NCBI GenBank assembly: GCA_902774265.1
Contig: CACYHR010000020.1
Coordinates: forward strand, 62,001 to 126,000
Direction of reading: 5' to 3'
DNA: 64,000 nt
From: an uncultured Eubacteriales bacterium
Lineage (GTDB): Bacteria; Bacillota; Clostridia; Peptostreptococcales; Anaerovoracaceae
Positions 24,380-32,859 of this stretch are shown piece after piece (position 1 is the stretch's first letter; every line of letters starts with the position of its first letter). The position numbers and the translations under genes were made by a program. The notes beneath the pieces were generated by a model. The model saw only the letters and a program-made list of their open reading frames with translations, was not told where the DNA came from and did no database searches.

Positions 24380-25210
24380 TTAAATTCCCAGTTCTCTCCG
24401 TATCTCTCCGAAATCTATACTGCATTCGCCGTCCGATATGCCCACCGGAATCACATCATCAAAAGAATATGTTTCGGGAACTACATCCTCCCTGAAATTA
24501 TACACCATAATTCTCTTGCGCAAAGGGTCAACTATCCAGTATTCGAAAACTCCGGCTTCCATATACTTGTTAAGCTTGATCAGGCAGTCCTTGCTCCTCG
24601 TTGACGGCGACAGCACCTCGAGTACGAATTCGGGCGCGCCTTCTATGCGAAGTTCGTTATCATCCTCATGGCAGAGTATCACGAGATCCGGCTCGAACAT
24701 GTTCTTATCATCCATGAACAGTCTTACATCTATCGGAGCAAAATACACCCTGCATTTTGTGTCATGATTCCTGTTATGCTCCTTGACGCATGCAGCAAAA
24801 GCAAGATGCAGTTCTCCGAGTATCTCCTGATGGATCCTGCGCGGAGCAGTCATATCATATATAACGCCGTCAATGAGTTCCACACGCATCTCATCAGGCA
24901 GCGCATAATAGTCCTTAAGGGTATAATGTCCCTGCCTCGGCCAGCGCTCGTCAGTCTCCTTTTTGAACTGTCTGTCCGACATCGGAGTATACTCTGACAT
25001 TTCCTCTCTGACTATGTAAGTCGCCATGCTGAGATCATAAGGCGACAGGACTTTTTCCAGAGCAATAAGAGTATCCCATCTCGGATGCTTTGTTTTGCCG
25101 CTGAATATCTTCTGTACCGTAGCGAGCGGGACTCCCGACTTATCTGCGATCATAGCATTCGTATATCCGAGCTCCTTCTTGCGTTCAATCAATTCACTGA
25201 TCTTCATCAT
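24380..25210 (-). CDS. XRE helix-turn-helix fused to Uma2 (PD-(D/E)XK nuclease-like) domain
   Basis: The 276-residue protein has an N-terminal HTH (MISELIERKKELG-like start, then IADKSGVPLATVQKIFSGKTK; about residues 1-60). A linker and a C-terminal Uma2 (DUF820) domain follow. The nuclease-fold motifs are MRVELIDGVIYDM, then MFEPDLVIL, then the EVLSPSTRSKD..K stretch, and WIVDPL. All the PD-(D/E)XK-like residues appear present, but catalysis by Uma2 proteins is not established. I chose the ATG at 25210, 6 bases after AGGTG; a GTG 9 bases earlier overlaps that site. A TTGACG-17-TAATAT promoter with a LexA-like box at the transcription start and an inverted repeat upstream suggest SOS control and autoregulation. 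Confidence 0.85.
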   Translation of the reverse strand: MMKISELIERKKELGYTNAMIADKSGVPLATVQKIFSGKTKHPRWDTLIALEKVLSPYDLSMATYIVREEMSEYTPMSDRQFKKETDERWPRQGHYTLKDYYALPDEMRVELIDGVIYDMTAPRRIHQEILGELHLAFAACVKEHNRNHDTKCRVYFAPIDVRLFMDDKNMFEPDLVILCHEDDNELRIEGAPEFVLEVLSPSTRSKDCLIKLNKYMEAGVFEYWIVDPLRKRIMVYNFREDVVPETYSFDDVIPVGISDGECSIDFGEIRRELGI

Positions 25211-25297
25211 AACGATCACCTCACTTTATTTCTGTAAGTTCAGGTATGCAGCAGGCTGCTTTACTGATCCCGCATTAATCTCCGATCCCGCATCGCA

Positions 25298-25347
25298 AGA
25301 ACAATTGTTTGAAACACTATATTACCATATCTGTATACTTTCGTCAA
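25298..25347 (-). promoter_or_regulatory. Promoter of the XRE-Uma2 gene with LexA-like box at the start site
   Basis: On the minus strand TTGACG (25347-25342), 17 bases, and TAATAT (25324-25319) form a near-consensus promoter. Seven bases further, 25311-25298 reads CAAACAATTGTTCT. This is identical in 13 of 14 bases to the LexA box at 2131-2144, and lies where a repressor would cover the transcription start. Confidence 0.75.
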
Positions 25348-25350
25348 TCA

Positions 25351-25396
25351 AATATCACCAAACAATAACCATTCTTGGTGATTATTTGGTGATATT
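25351..25396. promoter_or_regulatory. 12-bp inverted repeat, probable operator of the XRE regulator
   Basis: AATATCACCAAA (25351-25362) and TTTGGTGATATT (25385-25396) are perfect inverted repeats. A third TTGGTGAT lies between them at 25375-25382. The array starts 4 bases upstream of the -35 element of the XRE-Uma2 promoter, suggesting cooperative binding by the HTH protein. Confidence 0.65.
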
Positions 25397-25441
25397 TATA
25401 ACTGTTTTGCTCCGGAGCAACAGGCAGGTATCAGCGTACGG

Positions 25442-26539
25442 CTACAATACCGGGTTCCATCGGCGCTTGTTATACTGTTCCCGTATCCACATCCCGTATT
25501 CAGTCAGATCCTCATCCTCCCAGCCATTGGTCTTCGGGCAATTCTCCTTAAAGATTTTGGATGATTCTTTTCCTTTTGACAGGCTCCAGCATATTCTTCC
25601 TACATCATACTGATCCAGTAAACTCAGCCACTTTTCTCCCTCTTCCGGATCCAATTTCCCATCCCCGGTATGTTCGCTGATACCGAACTCGCTGACAACG
25701 ACCGGCAGTCCTGCTTCTAAAGCAGTCCGCAATTTGTCTCTGTATTCTTCCTTATGAGACGCGGCATAAAAGTGATAGGAATACGCCGTATTAAGATCAA
25801 TTACCGGATCATACAGAGGATCCGTTATTTGCTGGCACCAATCGGGTGTCCCGGTGATGATCAGCGACCGGTTATCCTTACTTCTGATTTCTCCGGCCAC
25901 GGATTCTGCATATTCCTTTACGTCTGTCCATGTAGTACCGTTATTTGGTTCATTGCATATTTCAAAAATCACATTACTCTGATTTTTATACTTTTGTGCC
26001 ATTTTAGAGAAAAACTCCAATGCGTAACTGCGGTATCTATTCGGATTCCTGTCTTCAAGAATGTGCCAGTCTATGATCACATACAGTCCGCATTCAGTTG
26101 CGCACTGAACACCCCATCTTATCTTCGAGTTTAACTCTGCCCGGGTTTTATCATCCACTCTGCAGTATCCGTCATCACCATATGTCTTTAAACTTAAACG
26201 GACGCAGTTTACATTCCATTTATTTTTAAGTTCTCTGAATCCTTTTTTATCTATATACTGTCCGTTTGTTTGCAGACTGTTTGTAGAAACACCCTGCAAA
26301 ACAAAAGGCCTGCCGAAACGATTTACTATCTTTCCGTTTTTTACTCTCAGAGCTCCGTTAAAGCCGGCAGGATAATGAACAGACCACATCCGGATTGCTG
26401 CGGATGCGGATATAATAATCAGGATCACGGATATAATAACAAACAGTTTGCTTTTTCTGTCTTTCCTCTTATATTTTCCCATCACGACTACAAAGCGCAG
26501 CAATAAACTGCGACCACAAAGCGGAACAGTCTTAAACAC
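25442..26539 (-). CDS. Membrane-anchored or secreted glycoside hydrolase family 5 (endoglucanase-like)
   Basis: The 365-residue protein has a basic N-terminus followed by one hydrophobic segment (LFVIISVILIIISASAAI) that would anchor or export it. The GH5 barrel begins at RFGRPFVLQGVSTNS. The acid/base glutamate is in VIFEICNEPN and the nucleophile in LPVVVSEFG. YVIIDWH and YSYHFYAAS are also typical of the subfamily with bacterial endoglucanases. The start is uncertain: the frame opens at a GTG 5 bases after the upstream gene fragment, and an ATG lies at 26482, but neither has a clear ribosome site. It follows a broken sugar transferase, so it may process the polysaccharide once made by that locus. 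Confidence 0.85.
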   Translation of the reverse strand: MFKTVPLCGRSLLLRFVVVMGKYKRKDRKSKLFVIISVILIIISASAAIRMWSVHYPAGFNGALRVKNGKIVNRFGRPFVLQGVSTNSLQTNGQYIDKKGFRELKNKWNVNCVRLSLKTYGDDGYCRVDDKTRAELNSKIRWGVQCATECGLYVIIDWHILEDRNPNRYRSYALEFFSKMAQKYKNQSNVIFEICNEPNNGTTWTDVKEYAESVAGEIRSKDNRSLIITGTPDWCQQITDPLYDPVIDLNTAYSYHFYAASHKEEYRDKLRTALEAGLPVVVSEFGISEHTGDGKLDPEEGEKWLSLLDQYDVGRICWSLSKGKESSKIFKENCPKTNGWEDEDLTEYGMWIREQYNKRRWNPVL

Positions 26540-26544
26540 TTGCT

Positions 26545-26988
26545 TTATCTGCCGCTCGCTCCGCTCTCTTTGAATACCACCCCTACAGTCTTGAGCAGTA
26601 TCTTTACATCAAGCTTTATATCCCATGTTGCAATGTATTCCATGTCGAGTCTGACAACTTCCTCAAAATCCGTGATATCGCTTCGTCCGCTTATCTGCCA
26701 GAGTCCGGTAATACCCGGTTTTACCGTCATTCTCGCTCTGTGATGCGGATCGTATTTTTCCCACTCATCAGGAAGCGGCGGCCTGGTACCTACCAGCGAC
26801 ATATCACCCTTCAGTACATTCCAGAACTGCGGAAACTCATCAATGGAAGTATTTCTGATGAAATTGCCGATGCCACACGGCCGGCCCTGACTGTCCTTTT
26901 TTTCGGAGCCGATTATGCGCGGATCATCATCTATCTTGAACATCATGCCGCCGGAAACACGATTCTGTTCCATAAGAGCCGCCCTACC
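26545..26988 (-). pseudogene. 5'-truncated bacterial sugar transferase (undecaprenyl-phosphate sugar-1-P transferase)
   Basis: This frame encodes the C-terminal half of the PF02397 sugar transferase family, which starts capsule or exopolysaccharide repeat units on undecaprenyl phosphate. It has [72 protein letters not shown] and [13 protein letters not shown]. The membrane segment and the KFRSM-type catalytic region that should come first are missing. Homology stops at about 26985, where the reverse strand becomes the 3' part of an unrelated gene. The frame happens to stay open to an ATG at 27033, but those residues do not look like the family. It is therefore almost certainly inactive. Confidence 0.8.
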
Positions 26989-26993
26989 GGTAG
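26984..26993. other. Rearrangement junction at a 10-bp palindrome
   Basis: CTACCGGTAG is a perfect palindrome. Immediately left of it lies the 3' half of a minus-strand sugar transferase, and immediately right the 3' end of a plus-strand isomerase. Both are cut at their 5' side at this point, the pattern expected at an inversion breakpoint. Confidence 0.6.
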
Positions 26994-27184
26994 TCAACCA
27001 TGTGCATATAAGTGAGAACGGCCTGGAATGCATCGAAGAACGTGATGAGCACAGGATCTTTCTCCGGGCTCTCAGCAGAGCTGATTATAATCGGTTTGTT
27101 TCTATAGAGATGAGGAATCAGGGAGATCCGGACAAAGTATTACATATAGTTGACTACCTCAGTAAACTAATGAAGCAGTTATGA
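26990..27184 (+). pseudogene. 3' fragment of a TIM-barrel sugar-phosphate isomerase/epimerase
   Basis: The plus strand reads [20 protein letters not shown], then [22 protein letters not shown] and a final helix to KLMKQL. This is the usual C-terminal end of AP-endonuclease-2/xylose-isomerase-like barrels (metal-binding HVHISE and the final SIEM). Everything upstream is missing: the frame continues only as the reverse strand of the sugar transferase. The stop TGA overlaps the ATG of the next glycosyltransferase gene as ATGA, which shows the two were one operon before the break. Confidence 0.7.
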
Positions 27185-27993
27185 TGAATAAAAGCGCCAG
27201 CAACAAACAAACCCCGGTATACCGGCAGGAATTTGTAAGAAAAGCCGACACATCGAATCTCAAAACATGCGATATCCTCGGCTCAGCAATACTCGTCAGC
27301 AATATGAATGAGCTTGCGGATTTTATAGTTAACAATATAAAAGATCTTTCAGGCGACTATATTACTGTCTCAGCGACTAATGAGATAGTAATGTCTCTGA
27401 AAGATCCTGATTTTTCGCGTTGCCAGAATGGCGGCGTGCTGACAATACCTGACGGCGCTCCCCTTGTCACATTCGGCCGCAAACACGGACACAGCGAAAT
27501 GGAACGCATTACGGGTCCTGATCTGATGCTCAGAATGTTTGAAGTCTCAGTAGCGCATGGATTATCACACTACTTCTACGGCAACACTCAGGAAACCCTC
27601 GATCTGATGTATGAAAAGCTGAATAAAGACTATCCCGGCATTAAAATAGCCGGGATGCACCCTTCACTGTATCGTGACCTCAGTCCGGAAGAGGATGCAA
27701 AAATAGTAGATGAAATAAACTCGACACATCCTGATTTCGTCTGGTTCTGTCTCGGTGCGCCAAAAGGTCCCTTTTTCGCCGCCAGACACCAGGGCATTAT
27801 CAAAGGGCTTATGATCAGCGTCGGTGCAGCTTTTGATTTTTATACCGGTAAAATCGACCGTGCCCCTGAATGGATGCAAAAACATGATCTCGAATGGTTA
27901 TACCGTTTAATTCAGGAACCGCAAAGGCTCATCAAGAGGTATGGTTACAATATTCCGTATTTTCTATGGCATGCATATGTTCTTAAGCGATAG
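27181..27993 (+). CDS. WecG/TagA/CpsF-family glycosyltransferase
   Basis: The 270-residue protein belongs to the WecB/TagA/CpsF (GT26) family, which adds N-acetylmannosamine or related sugars to a lipid-linked sugar in wall or surface polymer synthesis. Motifs are VSATNEIVMSLKDPDF, LTIPDGAPLV with the catalytic Asp region, ERITGPDLM, WFCLGAPKGPFFA and the C-terminal SVGAAFDFYTGKIDRAPEWM plus QEPQRLIKRY. The common GAPKQE motif is GAPKGP here. Its start overlaps the stop of the isomerase fragment, so it was translationally coupled to a gene now truncated. It may now lack its promoter. Confidence 0.92.
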   Translation: MMNKSASNKQTPVYRQEFVRKADTSNLKTCDILGSAILVSNMNELADFIVNNIKDLSGDYITVSATNEIVMSLKDPDFSRCQNGGVLTIPDGAPLVTFGRKHGHSEMERITGPDLMLRMFEVSVAHGLSHYFYGNTQETLDLMYEKLNKDYPGIKIAGMHPSLYRDLSPEEDAKIVDEINSTHPDFVWFCLGAPKGPFFAARHQGIIKGLMISVGAAFDFYTGKIDRAPEWMQKHDLEWLYRLIQEPQRLIKRYGYNIPYFLWHAYVLKR

Positions 27994-28024
27994 TTCACAG
28001 GTAACATTACCGTCTTGTTCGGAT

Positions 28025-28447
28025 CTACCGTCTCCTGCGCATGGTCCTTATCGTTTCGGATAGTTTCTCAAGCTCTTCCTGATTCATATCCGTAAGATGC
28101 TCGAGTCTGTCAAGCACAGCTGTGATGGTCTCGGATTGTCTCATTTCAACTACCTGATTGTAATAATTGACAACCACACCCGTGATGATCGCTACAGCCA
28201 TAACTGAATAAATTGACAGTATATATGAAACGATCCTTGCTAAGTGCGTTGTCACGATCACATCACCAAAACCGATAGTCGTGACCACAGCGTAACAGTA
28301 CCATATAGCGTCGCCAAATGATTCGATTCCCGGTTCTCTGATCCAGATAATGACAGCGCACACAAAAAACATCGCGATATACCCCAGAAGTATCCTGTGC
28401 GCGCCTGTCTGCTTCAATAATCTGTGTATGATACGTAATCTTTTCAT
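28025..28447 (-). CDS. Two-transmembrane potassium channel family protein
   Basis: The 140-residue protein has a first membrane helix (ILLGYIAMFFVCAVIIWI), a pore loop with the selectivity filter VVTTIGFGDVIVTT, and a second helix (IVSYILSIYSVMAVAIITGVVV). A charged C-terminal coiled-coil-like tail of about 45 residues follows. It would form tetrameric K+ channels. There is no RCK/TrkA_N domain, so gating is unclear. AGGA lies 5 bases before the ATG. It converges on wecG with only 31 bases between the stops. Confidence 0.9.
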   Translation of the reverse strand: MKRLRIIHRLLKQTGAHRILLGYIAMFFVCAVIIWIREPGIESFGDAIWYCYAVVTTIGFGDVIVTTHLARIVSYILSIYSVMAVAIITGVVVNYYNQVVEMRQSETITAVLDRLEHLTDMNQEELEKLSETIRTMRRRR

Positions 28448-28514
28448 TTATGTCCTATGTGCAAATATATATAAATTAATACTCAGTAAACAGCCGGAGT
28501 CATAGGCTGAACAG

Positions 28515-28865
28515 TTACAGCCTATCCGCCCATTCAGCCTCTTTGAATCCTGTCAAAACAAAACCATCCCCGATCACAAGAGGTCTTTTGACAAGCATCC
28601 CGTCAGAAGCAAGCAGTTCTATCTGTTCGTCCTCAGACATATCCGGCAGCTTTTTCGAGAGCTCCATTTCCCTGTAGATCATTCCGCTCGTATTGAAAAA
28701 GCGTTTCAGCGGCAGACCGCTCACAGCATAATACTTTCTCAGATCATCAGCATCCGGATGATCAGCTTTGATATCGACAGTCTCATAACTGATGCCTTTT
28801 TCATCCAGCCATTTGAGAGCCTTTTTGCAGGTAGAACAGCGGTCATAACAATAAATCTTAAGCAT
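28515..28865 (-). CDS. ArsC/Spx-family thioredoxin-fold protein
   Basis: The 116-residue product has the ArsC/Spx/YffB fold: LKIYCYDRCSTCKKALKWL with a CSTC pair at the start of helix 1, the central LPLKRFFNTSG, and LVKRPLVIGDG, where the KRP motif is typical. It may act as a thiol-disulfide regulator (Spx-like) or reductase; true arsenate reduction is unproven and no other ars gene is near. I chose the second ATG (MLKIYC), with GGAG 7 bases upstream; the first ATG lies directly on that site. Confidence 0.85.
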   Translation of the reverse strand: MLKIYCYDRCSTCKKALKWLDEKGISYETVDIKADHPDADDLRKYYAVSGLPLKRFFNTSGMIYREMELSKKLPDMSEDEQIELLASDGMLVKRPLVIGDGFVLTGFKEAEWADRL

Positions 28866-28881
28866 ATCCATACTCCATTTC

Positions 28882-28980
28882 GTTCAGCTCCTGAGACCAT
28901 CAGCGGGGGATCGTGACCCGCCGCTGATAGTCAAAAATGGGATCCCCCGCCTTAGAGGCGTGGGACTCCCGGAGTCTGCA
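28882..28980 (+). repeat. Family 1 structured repeat, copy E (diverged, partial)
   Basis: It carries CAGCTCCTGAGACCATCAGC, GATCGTGACCCGCCGCTGAT, ATGGGATCCCCCGCC, GGCGTGGGACTCC and GGAGTCTG. These match the CAGACACCGG-closed block of copies A and B with several changes. The left part of the closing stem is missing. It lies between rubrerythrin and the ArsC-like gene. Confidence 0.65.
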
Positions 28981-29001
28981 ATCAGATTTCACAAAACCGG
29001 A

Positions 29002-29541
29002 TCAGTAGTTCTCTGCGTGGATCTCAAAGTATGCCTGCGGATGAGCGCAGACCGGGCAGATCTGAGGAGCTTTGGTGCCGACTACGATGTGACCGCAGTT
29101 TCTGCATTCCCACACCTTGACCTCGCTCTTTGCAAACACCTCCTGTGCCTCTACATTATGAAGAAGTGCGCGGTAACGCTCTTCATGATGCTTTTCGATC
29201 GCTGCTACCATGCGAAATTTTGCTGCAAGTTCTTTGAAGCCTTCTTCCTCTGCAGTCTTTGCAAAACCTTCATACATGTCGGTCCACTCGTAATTCTCAC
29301 CGTCAGCAGCTGCTGCCAGATTCGAGGCAGTATCTCCTATGCCTTCGAGTTCCTTGAACCACATCTTGGCATGTTCCTTCTCATTATCCGCAGTCTTCAG
29401 GAAAAGCGCTGATATCTGTTCAAAGCCTTCCTTCTTAGCCTTTGATGCAAAATAAGTATACTTGTTCCTTGCCTCGGACTCGCCGGCAAAAGCCGCCATC
29501 AGATTCTTTTCCGTCTGTGTTCCTTCATACTTGTTAGCCAT
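29002..29541 (-). CDS. rbr: Rubrerythrin
   Basis: Rubrerythrin reduces hydrogen peroxide in anaerobes using a di-iron site and a rubredoxin domain. The 179-residue protein has the two ExxH-type helix motifs ([13 protein letters not shown], then [10 protein letters not shown]; and EEEGFKELA, then IEKHHEERY). The C-terminal rubredoxin domain has WECRNCGH and [15 protein letters not shown]. Length is typical. I chose the second ATG (MANKYEGT), 7 bases after AGGAGGG. An 11-bp near-palindrome AACATAATGTT lies upstream of the ribosome site, a possible but unproven PerR-type target. Confidence 0.96.
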   Translation of the reverse strand: MANKYEGTQTEKNLMAAFAGESEARNKYTYFASKAKKEGFEQISALFLKTADNEKEHAKMWFKELEGIGDTASNLAAAADGENYEWTDMYEGFAKTAEEEGFKELAAKFRMVAAIEKHHEERYRALLHNVEAQEVFAKSEVKVWECRNCGHIVVGTKAPQICPVCAHPQAYFEIHAENY

Positions 29542-29607
29542 TTTCATACCCTCCTTTATTATATAAACATTATGTTATCAACTCCGTTAACATCCCGGAT
29601 TCTTAAA

Positions 29608-29667
29608 ACGCTAAATACTCTGCTTATCATCATGGGCTGCGTTCAGTGCACTGCTACTCCGCCGCTC
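29608..29667 (-). repeat. Family 2 gene-end repeat, copy 4
   Basis: On the minus strand it reads GTAGCAGTGCACTGAACGCA, GCCCATGATGATAAGCAGAG and TATTTAGCG, nearly identical to the copy after the S66 gene. It lies in the 300-base gap downstream of the histidine kinase gene in sense orientation, and ends about 70 bases before the rubrerythrin start. Confidence 0.75.
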
Positions 29668-29673
29668 TGTTCT

Positions 29674-29746
29674 CACGAGTAGTTTGCAGACTCGGCTTTG
29701 CCTCGGGCTGCCGGGCTCCTTGCGTTCGAACTGCCGCGTACTCGTG
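29674..29746. repeat. Long imperfect hairpin next to the family 2 repeat
   Basis: CACGAGTA (29674-29681) and TACTCGTG (29739-29746) are perfect inverted repeats, enclosing further pairing such as GCAG/CTGC and GGC-ttt-GCC. It may end transcription of the histidine kinase gene, though no T-run follows. The rest of the gap to 29847 shows nothing else recognisable. Confidence 0.5.
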
Positions 29747-29847
29747 CATTGCATCTTCTCTCCGCCGAATGCTGATTGCGCAGATGTATTTCGCTCTTAG
29801 ATGCATAATACACCTGCGAGTGTTAATTGTGAAATACATATAAAACC

Positions 29848-32706
29848 TTACAGGTTTTCGGCTTCATATATCAGCTCCTGCAGAGTCTGATACAGGTGAT
29901 CGGGCTCAACAGGCTTGCTGAGATGAGCGTTCATTCCGACCTGAAGTGAACGCTGCACGTCCTCGTCAAAGGCGTTCGCAGTCAGAGCTATAATAGGGAT
30001 GCGTTTCGCATCAGGTCTGTCCAGCGCACGTATCGCCTCAGCTGCTTCGAGACCGTCCATCACCGGCATGCGTATATCCATGAGTATTGCCGAATATGTA
30101 CCCGGCTCGCTCTTTTCGAACATCTCCACGGCGATTTTGCCGTTCTCGGCATGATCCGACTCCATATCCTCCATTTCCAGAACGTCCATCATGATCTCAG
30201 CATTGATCTCCATGTCCTCTGCAAGCAGTATGCGGCGTCCTTCCAGCTCCGCCCTGTTCTTTTCCCTGAACAGGCTCATATTGTTACGATGGGCTATCCT
30301 CTCGAATTCGCTGATAACATTGCCCGCAAACAGCGGTTTGGCCAGGAAACTGTCAACGCCGGCGCTCGCAGCTTCATCCGCGATCTCATCCCAGTTATAT
30401 GCGGTAAGGATGATAACTGTTGTTTCATTGTTATAGCGTTCGCGTATCTCTCTCGCAGTCTCTATGCCATCCTTCTCAGGCATTTTCCAGTCAAGCAGCA
30501 CCAGATTGTACGGCTCCTGCTTGACGTGCTGCAGCTCCAGCATCCGCAGTGCGTCATCACCGCTCATACATACATCCGTCCGTATACCGGCCTCCTCGAG
30601 TATCATTCTGGCATGCTCTGCCGTGATCTCCTCATCGTCCACAACGAGCACATGCAGCATATTCGGATCAATGGCATTCTCCCGCCCTGGTCCCTCATGC
30701 TCAGCATTCCTGAGCGTGATAACGACGGTGAACTCCGAACCCACGCCTTTCTCTGATTCCACGGAAATCGATCCGTTCATCATCTCCACGATATTCCTTG
30801 AGATCGCCATTCCGAGGCCCGTGGAGCCGTATTTGCTCTTGCGGCTGCTGTCCGCCTGTGAAAAAGTATCAAAGATCTTCGGCAGGAACTCCTTGTCCAT
30901 ACCGATGCCCGTGTCTTTGATGCAGAATCTGAGCGTGGACTGATCTCCGAACACAGCAGTCTTTTCGACGCTCATAGTAATATTCCCCGGCGCATCAGTG
31001 AACTTGATGGCATTGGAAAGAATATTTATCAGCACCTCTTTGATCTTCATATCGTCGCCGATAAAATAATCATCGATCCGGCTGAGCAGACGGCACTCAT
31101 AGTGCAGGCCTTTGTCGCCGCACTGTGAGCTAACCATGGTATTGATCTGCTCGAGCATCGCGCTGAAGGAGAATTCCTCCTTGCGAAGAACCGTGCGTCC
31201 TGACTCGATGCGGCTCATATCAAGTATGTCATTGATAAGAGCAAGCAGGTGCCTCGCGCTGTCGCCGATTTTTTCCAGATATTCGCGTGTCTCTGCAGAA
31301 ATAGATTCGTCATGCAGCGCAAGTGTATCGAGTCCGATGATGGCGTTCATCGGAGTTCGTATCTCGTGGCTCATGTTCGACAGGAAATTTGTCTTTGCCT
31401 TGCTCGCCTCCTCTGCGACATCAAGTGCTTGTGCAAGAGCTTCGTTCCTCGCCATCGATTCGCGCATTTCCTCATCGATAGTTGTGAAACCGAGGCCGAT
31501 GGCGTGAACCATATGGTCGTCACGCTCCTCAGCGCGCCTCACGCCCGCAGCGCGTATCATTTCATAATATTCACGTCCTCCTCTGTTTACCAGATAGCGA
31601 TAGGCGATGATCGGCTCTGTAGCCAGACGCTTGCGTATATTGTCGGGATCTATAAAGTCCATAAATCCTTCCCGGTACATATCAGCTACAAACTGTTCAC
31701 CATACCATCTGACACGCTCCAGGTACGGGAAATGGAATCCTTTCGGCGTCTGGTCGTCATCGGACGGATCATCCTGATAGCATACGGCGTCATTCTCATC
31801 AAGATCGACATAATAAACACTGCGATAGTCAGAAGCCATAGCCGTGATCATGCGGTTAGCCTGCGTCTGTGCGCGCAGATCCGTAACATCCACACACATT
31901 CCCATGACACACAGACGTCCCGAAGGATCGACGTATTTAAGCTTTGTCGTCTGCAGATGATGCGGATTGCCGACAGCGTCTCTGGCATCCTCATAATAGA
32001 TATAGGGCTCATCCATTGAGAGCGTTATACGATCGGTTTCGGAGAAATGCTCTGCAGTAGCGGGATCGAACATCTCCGCATCGATCCGGCCCTGAACCTC
32101 TTCCGTGCTTTGTTTATGCGCGTATTCGGCAAAAGCCTGATTACAGGCAAGGTATTCTCCGGTTTCTGCATCCTTCGAAAAACTCATGCCGGGCATATTA
32201 TTGAACAAAGCATTGATGGATTCCTGCAGCTCCGCGATAGTTTCGGCGTCACGCGCCGCATCTTCCGCGGTAGCCGTGTTCTTCACATAAACCTGCATCG
32301 CCTCGCTCATCTGAGAGACCGCATCAGCCAGCCTTGAGATCTCGTTATCCGTATTAATATCCGGAACATCTATTTTGAGCGCTCCCGGATCCCTCTGATC
32401 CCGGCACTTGGACGCATAATCAACTACGCTGCTCTCAAGCTGTTCGATAGGATCAGTTATATTCTTCCCGCTCCAGCGCAGGAAAACCAGTGCAAAGCCC
32501 GCACCGAGCAATATTATCAAAGCAATATTCTCAAGTATAAACGATTCATATCCTGAATCGATCAGCCGCCTGTACTGTCTGTACTGCACAACGCTCAAAA
32601 CAACACACAGCAGTCCGATAAACAGAACTGTTCCTGAGATTATGCTTTTCTTAAGCGTCTTTTCCTTACGGCTGTTATCCTTACGGCTGTTTTCATTATT
32701 GGTCAT
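29848..32706 (-). CDS. Hybrid sensor histidine kinase with two receiver domains
   Basis: The 952-residue protein has two membrane helices (about 20-42 and 60-80) with only a short extracytoplasmic loop. A HAMP-like linker, a PAS domain (NNMPGMSFSKDAETGEYLAC) and a second sensor segment (about 290-410) follow. The HisKA H-box is NFLSNMSHEIRTPMN, and the ATPase boxes are INILSNAIKFTD, DTGIGM, FDTFSQADSS and STGLGMAI. Two receivers complete it: VLVVDDEE with LLDWKMPEKDG, and ILLAEDMEINA with LMDIRMPVMDG. All phosphorelay residues are present. No Hpt or output regulator is adjacent, so the partner is elsewhere. Its neighbourhood suggests a link to c-di-GMP signalling, but that is inference. Confidence 0.93.
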   Translation of the reverse strand: MTNNENSRKDNSRKEKTLKKSIISGTVLFIGLLCVVLSVVQYRQYRRLIDSGYESFILENIALIILLGAGFALVFLRWSGKNITDPIEQLESSVVDYASKCRDQRDPGALKIDVPDINTDNEISRLADAVSQMSEAMQVYVKNTATAEDAARDAETIAELQESINALFNNMPGMSFSKDAETGEYLACNQAFAEYAHKQSTEEVQGRIDAEMFDPATAEHFSETDRITLSMDEPYIYYEDARDAVGNPHHLQTTKLKYVDPSGRLCVMGMCVDVTDLRAQTQANRMITAMASDYRSVYYVDLDENDAVCYQDDPSDDDQTPKGFHFPYLERVRWYGEQFVADMYREGFMDFIDPDNIRKRLATEPIIAYRYLVNRGGREYYEMIRAAGVRRAEERDDHMVHAIGLGFTTIDEEMRESMARNEALAQALDVAEEASKAKTNFLSNMSHEIRTPMNAIIGLDTLALHDESISAETREYLEKIGDSARHLLALINDILDMSRIESGRTVLRKEEFSFSAMLEQINTMVSSQCGDKGLHYECRLLSRIDDYFIGDDMKIKEVLINILSNAIKFTDAPGNITMSVEKTAVFGDQSTLRFCIKDTGIGMDKEFLPKIFDTFSQADSSRKSKYGSTGLGMAISRNIVEMMNGSISVESEKGVGSEFTVVITLRNAEHEGPGRENAIDPNMLHVLVVDDEEITAEHARMILEEAGIRTDVCMSGDDALRMLELQHVKQEPYNLVLLDWKMPEKDGIETAREIRERYNNETTVIILTAYNWDEIADEAASAGVDSFLAKPLFAGNVISEFERIAHRNNMSLFREKNRAELEGRRILLAEDMEINAEIMMDVLEMEDMESDHAENGKIAVEMFEKSEPGTYSAILMDIRMPVMDGLEAAEAIRALDRPDAKRIPIIALTANAFDEDVQRSLQVGMNAHLSKPVEPDHLYQTLQELIYEAENL

Positions 32707-32809
32707 AGTCTGTCACCGTTAATTACAAAATGCGATCATGCCGCTCATCTACAGCTAATTGTATCAAATGCTATACTGAATTCCCATTCAAAATTGCAAA
32801 TCAAATTAA

Positions 32810-32836
32810 AAGAGATATCTGTCGCTGATATCTCTT
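32810..32836 (-). terminator. Terminator of the binding-protein/GGDEF operon
   Basis: AAGAGATATC (32810-32819) pairs with GATATCTCTT (32827-32836) across 7 bases. On the minus strand TTTAATTTG follows the stem. It lies 24 bases after the GGDEF gene's stop. Confidence 0.85.
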
Positions 32837-32859
32837 AGTATTCCTGATTCATCTGTATA

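Noticed and set aside
28515..28865. Arsenic resistance arsC
   Set aside because: Only the general ArsC/Spx fold is supported; no arsR, arsB or acr3 gene is adjacent.
29718..29735. GTTCGAAC as a LexA site
   Set aside because: The half sites are adjacent with no 4-base spacer, so it does not fit the LexA consensus.
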